Assembly (NCBI GenBank): GCA_017431185.1
Contig: JAFRLP010000318.1
Span: 1 to 20,217, forward strand
Source: Victivallales bacterium
Lineage (GTDB): Bacteria; Verrucomicrobiota; Lentisphaeria; Oligosphaerales; Oligosphaeraceae
Direction: 5' to 3'
DNA length: 20,217 nucleotides
In this document: piece after piece, positions 1 to 6,754 of the stretch
Layout: every line of letters starts with the position of its first letter
How positions within the stretch are numbered: the first letter of the stretch is position 1
Position numbers and translations under genes: made by a program
The notes under the pieces: model-generated
What the model saw: only the letters and a program-made list of their open reading frames with translations
What the model was told of the DNA's origin: nothing
Databases searched by the model: none

Positions 1-934
1 CGTTCTCGTCATCGTCCTCGGCGTCCACAAACACCTCACAGTCAGGCACGCCCGCCTCGGCAAGGACATCCTTGTCGGTGCAGTCGCCGATGATGACGCG
101 CACCTGCTGCGACACCCTCTCAATGAAGTCATTGCCCTGCACCTCGTCTCTGGTCACCAGCGTGACCTCCATGCCCTGGGCCAAAGCCTCGTTGGCCACG
201 TATTCCCCCAGCAGGGTCGCGCCTGCGATGACGACCCGCCGCGAGGTTGGCGTCTCCCCCTCCTCCAGACTGTTCAGGAAACGCTCCACCGCCTCACGCG
301 GGCCGGCCACATACACGCAGTCGCCAGACTCCAGCACGGTCTTGCCGTTGGGGGTGCGCAGACGACGGCGGCGCACCAGCGCGGCAAAGCGGATGCTGGC
401 CAGCAGTTCCTTGTCAGGCAACTCCTCCAGTTTCTTTCCCGACAAGGGCGAGTCCTGTGGAATGCGGATGGCGACCATCGCGGCCTGGGGATTGGAGAAA
501 TCGATGTCGTCAAGCACGGCAGGATGGCGCAGCACACCGAAGACCCGCCGGGCGCACTCCCAGGCGGAGGAGACCACCTGGTCAATGCCGTAAAGCGCGG
601 GTGTCACGCCATCCTCCTCCGAAAAGGAGTTCTTCGAGTAGATGCGGCAAATGGTGTTCTTGACGCCAAGTTGCCTGGCCAGCAGACAGGCCATCATATT
701 GGAGGCCTGGTCTCCGCTCACGGCCAGAAGCAACTCCGTTCCAGGCCCGCAGGCGCGCTTCATCAGCGCGATGTTGGTGGCCTCACCCTGCATGACCATC
801 ACATCCAGTTTACTGCGGATGTAGTCGAATCCATTCCGGGAGGAATCGACCACCACGACGTCATGCCGGGCGGCGCAGAGCCGCTCCGCCAGCAATTGTC
901 CTAGTTCCCCTGCGCCAATTATCGTGATTTTCAT
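1..934 (-). CDS. trkA: TrkA-type potassium uptake regulatory protein (3' end cut by the window)
   Basis: Peripheral NAD(H)-binding subunit that gates Trk/Ktr-type K+ channels on the cytoplasmic face of the membrane. Translation of the minus strand gives 311 codons with no stop before the edge. Residues 1-~115 are an RCK_N Rossmann domain opening MKITIIGAGELGQLLAERL (GxGxxG dinucleotide motif, then VVVVDSS with an acidic residue ending the second strand). Residues ~145-215 look like an RCK_C (TrkA_C) domain, containing 'SPLSGKKLEELP' and 'LESGDCVYVAG'. A second Rossmann domain starts near residue 230 (VVIAGATLLGEYVA), so this is the duplicated TrkA layout of about 450 aa rather than single-domain KtrA. 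The start is 2 bp after the stop of the upstream M20 gene, so translation is probably coupled. No trkH-type channel gene is visible in the window; it may lie beyond the edge. Family assignment is secure, the partner is unknown. Confidence 0.9.
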   Translation of the reverse strand, partial: MKITIIGAGELGQLLAERLCAARHDVVVVDSSRNGFDYIRSKLDVMVMQGEATNIALMKRACGPGTELLLAVSGDQASNMMACLLARQLGVKNTICRIYSKNSFSEEDGVTPALYGIDQVVSSAWECARRVFGVLRHPAVLDDIDFSNPQAAMVAIRIPQDSPLSGKKLEELPDKELLASIRFAALVRRRRLRTPNGKTVLESGDCVYVAGPREAVERFLNSLEEGETPTSRRVVIAGATLLGEYVANEALAQGMEVTLVTRDEVQGNDFIERVSQQVRVIIGDCTDKDVLAEAGVPDCEVFVDAEDDDEN

Positions 935-936
935 GT

Positions 937-2115
937 TCAGCCCATGGTGTTTGCCTGCGTCTTCCGGCCAGGCAGGAGCCTGCCCGCCATCGCGTAAATG
1001 TCCACCGCCTGGCGAATCTGGGCGACTGGCGCGTATTCCACCGCCCCATGGGCGTTGGCAATGTCCCCGGGGCCAAGCACCACGCAGGGGAAGCCCATCG
1101 CGGAGATGTTTCCGCCATCCGTGCAGTACGCCACCGAAATGGGTTCCGGCGGGTTGCCGGACTCCCTGACGGCGTGGCAGACCGCCTGCACGAAGGGATG
1201 GGACACGGGCGTCCCCATCGCATGGGAGCCATGCTGGTAGGTGATTTCCACAGGGAAGCCCAGCGCATCCGTGGCGTCCTCCGCCAACCTTTGCAGGAAC
1301 GGCAGATACTCTGGCACCTCCGGCAGCAAGCGGATATCGCACTCCACCTCGCAAAGGTCCGGCACGATGTTCCCCTTGCGCCCGCCATGGATGACATTGG
1401 CGCCAAAGGTGCATCCGCGAGTGAAATTGGGGCTGGTGATCGCCTCGATGCGCGGACGCGCCACCTCGTCCAGCCACACCACCAGACGGGCGGCCTTCAC
1501 AATGGCGTTATCCCCCAGTTCGGGGCGTGAGCCATGGGCGGATTTGCCACGGCAGGCAAAGCGCACTGAGACATGGTTCTTGTGGAAAACCACCGGCAGG
1601 CAGGAGGTCGGCTCCCCGACCATAAAGCCGTCACAGCGGTATTTGCCCAAGTCCAGCAGCGCGGAGCCCTGGCAGCCTGTCTCCTCCGACGAGGTGGCCA
1701 CAAACAGTATGCTCACGGGAATCTGCTCTTGAATGAGTTTCTCGCTGGCCTTCAGCATGGCGGCCAGTGCGCATTTGGTGTCGGCTGACCCGCGCCCGTA
1801 GATCAATCCGTCCTTGATGACTGGCTCAAAGGGCGGGATGGTCATGTTGTCCGTGCCCACCGTGTCCAAATGGGCATTGTAGCCGATGGTCGGAGCCCCT
1901 GGAACGCCACAGTCACGGAAGCCGATGACATTGGGGCGATGCGGGGCGATGAACTGCTCCTCAATGCCAAAGCCCATTTCGTTCAGGCAACGCTCGACGA
2001 TGAGGGACATCGCCTCCTCAGTGGCGATGCGTTCCACCTGCGCCTCCAACGGAGCCGTGTTACGGCTATCCGTCCGAATCATTTCCGCAAGCAAATCAAT
2101 GACGTCAGGCAGCAT
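937..2115 (-). CDS. M20-family metallohydrolase, ArgE/DapE-like deacylase
   Basis: Predicted cytoplasmic di-zinc amidohydrolase that removes an acyl group from an N-acyl amino acid, or cleaves a dipeptide. The 392-aa product carries the full M20 set: HLDTV (H82, D84), GRGSADTK (bridging D112), SSEETGCQGS (catalytic E144 and ligand E145), GEPT (E168) and the C-terminal GPGDIANAHGAVEY with H356. The GPG...AH...EY ending is most like acetylornithine deacetylase, and DapE or a general peptidase is the alternative; no arginine or lysine pathway gene lies nearby to decide. I chose MLPDVIDLLAEM at 2115 because the upstream reading frame is only overlap with the preceding lipoprotein gene, whose stop is 2 bp away. 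No clear Shine-Dalgarno is seen, which fits coupled translation. It is the middle gene of a three-gene minus-strand run. Lack of an obvious functional link with TrkA or PqiC makes the exact substrate unclear. Confidence 0.88.
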   Translation of the reverse strand: MLPDVIDLLAEMIRTDSRNTAPLEAQVERIATEEAMSLIVERCLNEMGFGIEEQFIAPHRPNVIGFRDCGVPGAPTIGYNAHLDTVGTDNMTIPPFEPVIKDGLIYGRGSADTKCALAAMLKASEKLIQEQIPVSILFVATSSEETGCQGSALLDLGKYRCDGFMVGEPTSCLPVVFHKNHVSVRFACRGKSAHGSRPELGDNAIVKAARLVVWLDEVARPRIEAITSPNFTRGCTFGANVIHGGRKGNIVPDLCEVECDIRLLPEVPEYLPFLQRLAEDATDALGFPVEITYQHGSHAMGTPVSHPFVQAVCHAVRESGNPPEPISVAYCTDGGNISAMGFPCVVLGPGDIANAHGAVEYAPVAQIRQAVDIYAMAGRLLPGRKTQANTMG

Positions 2116-2117
2116 TT

Positions 2118-2690
2118 TCAATGGTCGGCTGAAGATGGTTGGGAGATGCGCTGGGCAAGCAGCAGGGCCAGCCGCTTCAAAGCCTGGTTGTAGGCGATGA
2201 CCAAAGAATCGACGGACTTGCCATCCCACTCCTGCTCAAAGTCGAACCGGACAGTCAAGTTCCCTCCGCTCGTCAAGGAGAGCCTGGCAACCCCCGCCAC
2301 TTGAATCGACTGTCGGTTTTCGGGGGCAAACCGGGAAAACCAAAGTTGGTCAACGCTGGCGACTGCCCCGGCGTCCGGCGCAGCCAACGCAATGAGGTTG
2401 AGGGCCAGAACTTCCCGCATCATATCCGGCAGTGGCGACGCCCAGCGCGCACGCTCATCCACCGCGCTGACCTGACTTTTGGCGCCCCGCATCATCGGTG
2501 TCGCCGAATCCAGATACCTGGGCAACCGAATCTCACCTCCCGGAAACGCAGAACGCCCCATGGTGACCAACGGCAAAGGCTGGGCTGGCGCCTCCGTCTG
2601 TGCATCCAACAGATACTGACGGGGACGCACTCCAGAGGAAATGCAACCGCACAGCACCACCGACAAAGCAAGGAATAACGACTTCTTCAT
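2118..2690 (-). CDS. PqiC-like ABC-transport auxiliary lipoprotein
   Basis: Probable lipoprotein of the PqiC / ABC_trans_aux family (190 aa), which in characterised systems works with MCE-domain proteins in lipid traffic between membranes. The N-terminus MKKSLFLALSVVLCGC is a signal peptide with a lipobox (LCGC, lipidated Cys16). The family pattern is recognisable: YLLDAQ near residue 26, then LPRYLDSATPMMRG (~residues 56-69) and ERARWASPLPDMMREVLALNL (~80-100), followed by a beta-rich half ending with a long helix. An AGGTGAG ribosome-binding site precedes the ATG. It heads the run lipoprotein -> M20 -> trkA. Its usual partners (MCE protein, permease, ATPase) would be expected upstream and are absent: upstream lie only inverted repeats and a nuclease remnant. 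Family assignment is by motif reading and is fairly but not fully certain. Confidence 0.72.
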   Translation of the reverse strand: MKKSLFLALSVVLCGCISSGVRPRQYLLDAQTEAPAQPLPLVTMGRSAFPGGEIRLPRYLDSATPMMRGAKSQVSAVDERARWASPLPDMMREVLALNLIALAAPDAGAVASVDQLWFSRFAPENRQSIQVAGVARLSLTSGGNLTVRFDFEQEWDGKSVDSLVIAYNQALKRLALLLAQRISQPSSADH

Positions 2691-2723
2691 ATCTCACCTG
2701 ATGTTCAACGCCATTGCACACAC

Positions 2724-2738
2724 TTGTGCGCATCACAA
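2724..2738. promoter_or_regulatory. Operator-like dyad at the predicted start of the minus-strand operon
   Basis: TTGTG-CGCAT-CACAA is a perfect 5-bp-arm dyad of 15 bp that overlaps the transcription start predicted for the lipoprotein operon. Its position would suit a repressor. A 5-bp arm can occur by chance, so this is tentative. Confidence 0.25.
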
Positions 2739-2742
2739 GACA

Positions 2743-2771
2743 AATATACAGCATCATCCCAGGGAAATCAA
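2743..2771 (-). promoter_or_regulatory. Candidate sigma70 promoter for lipoprotein-M20-trkA
   Basis: On the minus strand a -35 TTGATT (2766-2771) and a -10 TATATT (2743-2748) are separated by exactly 17 bp. The expected transcription start is near 2736, about 46 nt before the lipoprotein ATG. Matches are 4/6 and 5/6 to consensus. This is a pattern match only; PVC promoters are less well characterised. Confidence 0.42.
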
Positions 2772-2805
2772 ATCCAACAGCCGTGATTCGGTCATTCTGT
2801 CATTC

Positions 2806-2885
2806 CATAGGCCCGCACAGGTAATCCCTCCTATGAAACACGCCGTGTTTCCTGCGTTGTGTTGACGGCGGCGAGGACGCCGCCG
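2806..2885. repeat. Cluster of three inverted repeats beside the nuclease remnant
   Basis: Three dyads lie in 80 bp. CATAGG (2806-2811) pairs with CCTATG (2830-2835). GAAACACG-C-CGTGTTTC (2835-2851) is a perfect 17-bp palindrome. CGGCGGCG-AGGA-CGCCGCCG (2866-2885) is a perfect 8-bp stem with a 4-nt loop. The last is followed by CTACC and no T-run, so it is not a standard terminator. The cluster sits just where the truncated Rpn-family reading frame begins, and the last repeat is translated in frame with it. A scar or end of a mobile element, or an interspersed palindromic (REP-like) unit, are both possible. Copy number elsewhere in the genome cannot be seen here. Confidence 0.5.
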
Positions 2886-2899
2886 CTACCATCGAAAGA

Positions 2900-3295
2900 G
2901 TGCGCGGCTTCGAGCAAAATCTGAAACTTGTGCTATTGTATGCGATGGGAAGAAAGGATTCCGGGCTGATGAGGCGCATTCTCGCCGAGGAGCCGGGCTT
3001 CAGGAGGGTGCCCCACCATGTGGTGGAACTCATCAAGGCTTTGTTTCACACCAACATCCAAATCCCAGAAAACAAGGAGGACATTGACATGTGCCTGGCT
3101 GAAGAACAGATGATTGAAGAGGGCAGGACAGAGGGCATGGAAAAAGGCAGGGCAAAAGGTCTGCAGGAGGGCGCAGAGCGGCACATTCAGGTGTGCAGGA
3201 AGAACAACTTGCCGCAGACTAAAATCCTTTCCGTCCTGAAGACCGTGTTTCTGCTTTCTGACCAAACGGCCACGGATTTGCTCAAGAGGGCATAG
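2900..3295 (+). pseudogene. C-terminal remnant of an Rpn-family (PDDEXK_2) nuclease/transposase-like protein
   Basis: Family members are ~250-320-aa recombination-promoting nucleases with an N-terminal PD-(D/E)XK domain and a charged, Gly/Glu-rich C-terminal tail. Here only the C-terminal part is left: 131 residues from a GTG, with RGFEQNLKLVLLYAMGRKD at the start (the helical region usually following the nuclease fold), then the typical tail EEGRTEGMEKGRAKGLQEG (~residues 73-92). The catalytic D, E and K motifs are missing and the reading frame opens only at about 2837, inside the inverted-repeat cluster. There is no convincing ribosome-binding site. I therefore read it as a decayed 5'-deleted copy rather than a working gene. 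A short expressed protein is possible but less likely. Confidence 0.6.
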
Positions 3296-3302
3296 CGTAC
3301 TT

Positions 3303-3335
3303 GGCGCACTCCCCAGGCAATTCCGTGCCTGCGCC
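3303..3335. terminator. Possible bidirectional hairpin between converging genes
   Basis: Between the nuclease remnant and the AraC-type gene, which converge, GGCGC (3303-3307) and AGGCA (3315-3319) can pair with TGCCT (3326-3330) and GCGCC (3331-3335), leaving a 7-nt one-sided bulge. The position fits transcription termination for both genes. There is no clear T-run on either side, so support is weak. Confidence 0.25.
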
Positions 3336-4240
3336 TATGGCGAGGGCGCCTCGGCGGAAGACGGATTATTCCCGCCTCCCTTGCGGAAGATGACGGGGGA
3401 CTTTCCCGTCCATTTGCGGAATTGACGATTGAACTGCGCAATGCTGTGGAATCCGCAGGCATAGGAGACGGCGGTGACGGACAGGTCTGTCTTCCGCAGA
3501 AGGTCGCAGGCCTGCGAGACACGGTAACTGTTCAAATAGGCGATGGGGGAACGTCCTGTCTGCTCGGCGAATTTGTGCAGAAAATGGCTGCGGCTCATGC
3601 CGATGGCGCGGGCGATTCCCGCGACAGTCAGTCTGCGGGTGTAGTTCTGCTGGATATACTGCTCCGCCTTCTCAATGGCGTCGGAATGCGACACGGATTC
3701 GAGGAACTGGATTCGTCCGTAGGATTCGCAAATGTAGGCTCCCAGTTTCTGCACCAGTTCAATCAGCCCCTCTTCCTCCTCCTCCGTGAGCCGACGGGTC
3801 TGGTGGTAATGTTCGGCCAGTTCCGGCAAACTCATTCCAAAGCCGGGAAACTGCGCCAGGACCGCCTGCATATCCTCCTGCGTGGGCATCTCCCGCAGAT
3901 ACTGGCCAATGCAGAGACTGCCCAGATAGGTGCCATCCACCACAATCGGAATGACCGCATCGTAGAAGCCAAGCCGGCAGGCAGTCACCACGGGAAGCCC
4001 CGTCCGAATGGCCTCCTTGACCCGCCACTCGTCCAACTGCCTGCAATGCCGGACGCCCTCGGGACACTCCATCATGCGGATGCACAGCGGATTGACGTGA
4101 GACAGCCCGCATACGGTGAAAGTACGATTGTCAGGCGGCATCCAGTCCAACGGCAGGTGAAGCAGCTTGTAGAACGCCTTGTGATACTCCAGAAGAAGCC
4201 GTTTGTCGGAAATGTCGTGGGCGGATGGGTGGTTGGCCAT
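3335..4240 (-). CDS. AraC-family transcriptional regulator with PocR-type sensor domain
   Basis: Cytoplasmic ligand-responsive regulator of 301 aa. Residues ~10-180 resemble the PocR sensory domain: LLEYHKAFYKLLHLPLDW, CGLSHVNPLCIRMM, a cysteine-rich stretch (C53, C59, C66, C88) and DAVIPIVVDGTYLGSLCIGQYL. Residues ~187-285 are a standard AraC double helix-turn-helix (LTVAGIARAIGMSRSHFLHKF, then VTAVSYACGFHSIAQFNRQFRKWTG). Its start at 4240 gives a proper PocR N-terminus; longer frames only run into the divergent gene. It is transcribed away from the deacetylase-isomerase-M24-ASRT-PIG-L operon, the classic arrangement for a regulator of its neighbour, and probably senses a sugar or small metabolite of that pathway. 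In characterised proteins PocR domains bind small hydrocarbon derivatives such as 1,2-propanediol; the actual ligand here is unknown. The proline/serine-rich tail is not part of the fold. Confidence 0.9.
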   Translation of the reverse strand: MANHPSAHDISDKRLLLEYHKAFYKLLHLPLDWMPPDNRTFTVCGLSHVNPLCIRMMECPEGVRHCRQLDEWRVKEAIRTGLPVVTACRLGFYDAVIPIVVDGTYLGSLCIGQYLREMPTQEDMQAVLAQFPGFGMSLPELAEHYHQTRRLTEEEEEGLIELVQKLGAYICESYGRIQFLESVSHSDAIEKAEQYIQQNYTRRLTVAGIARAIGMSRSHFLHKFAEQTGRSPIAYLNSYRVSQACDLLRKTDLSVTAVSYACGFHSIAQFNRQFRKWTGKSPVIFRKGGGNNPSSAEAPSP

Positions 4241-4252
4241 GGTTAGAACAGA

Positions 4253-4282
4253 TTTTTGCAAAAAAGAATTATCTGCGCAAAA
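4253..4282. promoter_or_regulatory. Possible regulator-binding region between the divergent genes
   Basis: The palindrome TTTTTGCAAAAA (4253-4264) is followed by TGCGCAAAA, containing the TGCGCA palindrome (4274-4279). GCAAAA recurs in the same orientation at 4258 and 4277, 19 bp apart, close to two helical turns, as AraC-type proteins often need. The pair covers the predicted start of the regulator's own transcript. This is inference from pattern and position. Confidence 0.28.
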
Positions 4283-4309
4283 TATAACACTATCCGCGTG
4301 GTTTTTCAA
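4281..4309 (-). promoter_or_regulatory. Candidate sigma70 promoter of the AraC-type regulator
   Basis: On the minus strand a -35 TTGAAA (4304-4309; 5/6) and a -10 TATATT (4281-4286; 5/6) are separated by 17 bp. Transcription would start near 4274, about 34 nt before the regulator's ATG at 4240. This AT-rich patch stands out from GC-rich neighbours. Confidence 0.5.
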
Positions 4310-4321
4310 AAGGAAATGGTG

Positions 4322-4327
4322 TATAAT
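4322..4327 (+). promoter_or_regulatory. Candidate -10 box of the deacetylase operon
   Basis: A perfect TATAAT lies about 45 bp before the deacetylase ATG at 4373. No good -35 is present at 16-18 bp (TGGTTT is the best), which is what is expected of a promoter that needs an activator. The AraC-type regulator is divergent and its promoter lies immediately upstream. Confidence 0.45.
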
Positions 4328-4372
4328 TTCAGCAGTTTCCACAATTGCATTGAACGAACAACAGCATTGAAC

Positions 4373-5257
4373 ATGACGAACCCATTCTACTTCTGCATGA
4401 CCGTGGACGACGTCGCTTTGAGGGACTGGTCCACGCCGGAGCATCTGGAGAGACTGCTGGATTTTTTCCGCGGCGAAAACCTGCGGGCAACCCTCTTTGT
4501 GGTTCCCATCGACGAGGGGACTGACCAGCCGTTCTGGCAAGCTGACCAGCGGTATCTTCCGCTGCTTCGGGAGGCGCACCAGGATGGCTTCCGCTTTGGC
4601 CAGCATGGTCTCAGGCACAACCGCTTCGAGCTGGGCATCCCGCCGGATTTCGTTCTGAATCTCCCGCATGAGGCGGAGAACAAACGCTGGGCGCAGGAGA
4701 ACCGCGAACTGCTAGAGCGCGACCACACTGTGGAGAATTGCCGTGCCCGTCTGCGTCAGGGGCGGCGAATCCTCGAAGACGCCTTCGTTTTCCCCGTGCA
4801 ATCCTTCCGTGCCCCGGCGCTGCAGGAGAGTCCCGCGATGTTTCAGGCGCTCAAGCAGGAGGGCTACCTGGTGGACAGTTCGGCGCTGCTACAGGAAACG
4901 GCCTACGACTACTACCTTGACCGCATGGACGCCGCACCGATTGAGATAACCCGCGAACTCTGGGAGGCCAAACGACGCAATGGATTCGGGCTGACCCTGC
5001 CGCTGACCTGCGACTACACCTGGGACCTGCATGACAGCCATTATGCCCAGGTTATGTCCATGGCCCAGCACGATTTCCGGCAATGCCTGGAAAACGACCT
5101 GCCATTCGTGACCGTCTGCCACGTCAATCCCGTCTTAGACGGCGAAGGCATACGGTTCCTGCGTGAATTCCTCCAATTCGCCAGGTCATCGACCGCCACA
5201 GCGGGGCGCGAACTGCAATTCAAGACACTGGAAGACCTGGCTCCGCTTTACGCATAA
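4373..5257 (+). CDS. Polysaccharide-deacetylase-like (NodB fold) hydrolase
   Basis: Predicted metal-dependent carbohydrate esterase/amidase (CE4-like NodB fold), 294 aa, no signal peptide, so it acts on an intracellular substrate such as an N-acyl or O-acyl sugar. Visible motifs are FCMTVDDVALRDW (D12/D13), LRATLFVVPID (strand 2), FGQHGLRHNRFE (HxxxH: H78, H82), SFRAPALQESP (R146, the RxP motif) and VTVCHVNPV (H250), giving a complete-looking Asp-His-His site. The start MTNPFYFCMTVDD at 4373 is chosen because the fold begins directly with it; an upstream extension would be AT-rich promoter sequence. It is the first gene of the operon divergent from the PocR/AraC regulator, and its TAA overlaps the next gene's ATG by one base (TAATG). 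Distant CE4-like proteins also include urate/allantoin-type amidohydrolases, so substrate is open. Confidence 0.82.
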   Translation: MTNPFYFCMTVDDVALRDWSTPEHLERLLDFFRGENLRATLFVVPIDEGTDQPFWQADQRYLPLLREAHQDGFRFGQHGLRHNRFELGIPPDFVLNLPHEAENKRWAQENRELLERDHTVENCRARLRQGRRILEDAFVFPVQSFRAPALQESPAMFQALKQEGYLVDSSALLQETAYDYYLDRMDAAPIEITRELWEAKRRNGFGLTLPLTCDYTWDLHDSHYAQVMSMAQHDFRQCLENDLPFVTVCHVNPVLDGEGIRFLREFLQFARSSTATAGRELQFKTLEDLAPLYA

Positions 5258-6741
5258 TGAATAAGAAAGTCCAAACAACCAGTTTTGACGCCGAGGACAC
5301 GGGGTGCTTCGGCGATGTCCTGACCAGCCCCCCCACTCTCCGTCCCGCCGTGGTGGGAGTGCTGGGACTGGGGTATTTCGAGTACTGGCGGATGTACCCC
5401 GCGCTGGAGTCGCAGGTGAAACGCGACCTCCAAGGCGCGGTCACGCGGCTGAGGAAAGCCCTGCCCGACACTGAAGTGGTCTATCCGGGAATGGTGGACA
5501 CCCTGGACCGCGCCCAGTCGGCGGGCGAGTCGTTCCGGCGGGCCAACGTGGAAATCCTTGTGGTGATAGCGGGAACATATCTGCCGGACTTCATCACCCT
5601 CCATGCCATCAACGTCTGCGCGTTCCGACCGCAGGTGATTCTCTTCAACACCCAAACGGGCAAGGACGTGAATCCTTCAGACAACTACATCGCGACCATG
5701 CGGAACTCCGCGCTGATCGCCACCACGCAGCTCTCCGGCAGTTTCCGCAAGATGAAACTGGACTACAGCGTCGTGGTCGGTGAAATCACCGATTCTGCAC
5801 CATATACGGAAATCGGCGGGCTGGTCGCCATTCTCACCGCCGTGCGCCATCTGCGCAGTTCCACCATCGGCCTGGTGGGGCACGTCTTCCGCGGAATGTA
5901 TGACCTGGAGTTTGACCGCGCGAAGGTGAAGGGCTTCCTGGGGCCAGAAGTCATGACCATCCAGGCCGAGCATCTCATCGAAATCTGGAAAAAGGTTCCC
6001 GCGACGGAGACCAGCCGCCGCACCGAGCAGCTGCTGAAACGCTTCCGCGCCAGGAATGTGGCCAGGGAGGACGCGGAGAAATCCGTCCGCCTCGGGCTTG
6101 CCATGCGCGCGCTGTACCGCAAATACAACCTGGACGGACTGTGCTTCCTCGGCCAGCATTACCTGGAGAAGATGACGGGAGCGCCAGCGCGCATGGGCGC
6201 GTCCATGCTGATGGAGGAGGATGGCTTCCCCGTCGCCTGCGAGGGGGACGTGGGCGGCCTGGTGATGATGGAACTGATGCGCCGATTCACCGGCAACATG
6301 CCGCTTCAGGCGGAGTGGGGGCAGTTTGACGTGAGCAACAACGCGCTGTTCATGCTCGGCCACGGCATCGGCGCGCCCGCCCTGGCGGTCTCCGACCAGG
6401 GCATCACCCTGACTGGCTCCCCCGAGGAGTGGGGCTTCTCGGGTGGCGGACTGAACTACGAACTCATCATGAAGCCAGGCACAGTCACCTTCGGGCACGT
6501 CCTCGGATGCGGCGACACCTATCGGATGCTCGTGTGCAAGGGCGAAGCCATCGACTTTCCGACCTTGCCCTGCAATGAACTCCATGCCATGATACGGCTG
6601 GAGCGTCCCGTCTGCGCATTTCTGGAGGAACTGCTCCGCCATGGTGTGGCGCACCACGCCATCATCGTCCACGGCGACTGCACCGAACAGCTTCGCCTGG
6701 CGGCCCAGATGATGAGAATCGATGTTCTTGAACTCAAATAA
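5257..6741 (+). CDS. L-fucose/L-arabinose isomerase-fold protein
   Basis: A 494-aa cytoplasmic protein of the FucI/AraA isomerase superfamily, which converts aldoses to ketoses with a divalent metal. N-terminal substrate domain: PAVVGVLGLGYFEYWRMYP and EILVVIAGTYLPDF. A middle Rossmann-like part contains IGLVGHVFRGMYD. The C-terminal active region has ACEGDVGGLVMMELM (E329), QFDVSNNALFMLGHG (D358, H369) and PGTVTFGHVLGCGD (H414). The Glu-Asp-His trio is like the Glu/Asp pair and His of FucI, so it is probably active. I cannot name the sugar: it is not close to textbook AraA or FucI, and a sugar derivative (deoxy, amino or sulfo) is possible. It lies between two predicted hydrolases, which suits isomerisation of a freshly deacylated sugar. 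Confidence 0.75.
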   Translation: MNKKVQTTSFDAEDTGCFGDVLTSPPTLRPAVVGVLGLGYFEYWRMYPALESQVKRDLQGAVTRLRKALPDTEVVYPGMVDTLDRAQSAGESFRRANVEILVVIAGTYLPDFITLHAINVCAFRPQVILFNTQTGKDVNPSDNYIATMRNSALIATTQLSGSFRKMKLDYSVVVGEITDSAPYTEIGGLVAILTAVRHLRSSTIGLVGHVFRGMYDLEFDRAKVKGFLGPEVMTIQAEHLIEIWKKVPATETSRRTEQLLKRFRARNVAREDAEKSVRLGLAMRALYRKYNLDGLCFLGQHYLEKMTGAPARMGASMLMEEDGFPVACEGDVGGLVMMELMRRFTGNMPLQAEWGQFDVSNNALFMLGHGIGAPALAVSDQGITLTGSPEEWGFSGGGLNYELIMKPGTVTFGHVLGCGDTYRMLVCKGEAIDFPTLPCNELHAMIRLERPVCAFLEELLRHGVAHHAIIVHGDCTEQLRLAAQMMRIDVLELK

Positions 6742-6754
6742 GGAGTTGTGAAAC

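Noticed and set aside
937..2229. A longer start for the M20 enzyme (38 extra residues MGWQVRRFF...).
   Set aside because: The extension overlaps the lipoprotein coding sequence in another frame and is Arg/Pro-rich; MLPDVIDLLAEM fits the family start.
2791..2806. Tandem GTCATTCT/GTCATTCC as a repeat locus.
   Set aside because: Only two 8-bp units, one mismatch; trivial in a gap of this size.
3335..4669. A 444-aa version of the AraC-type protein with a large N-terminal extension.
   Set aside because: The extension lies antisense to the deacetylase gene and across both promoters; the PocR domain begins naturally near 4240.
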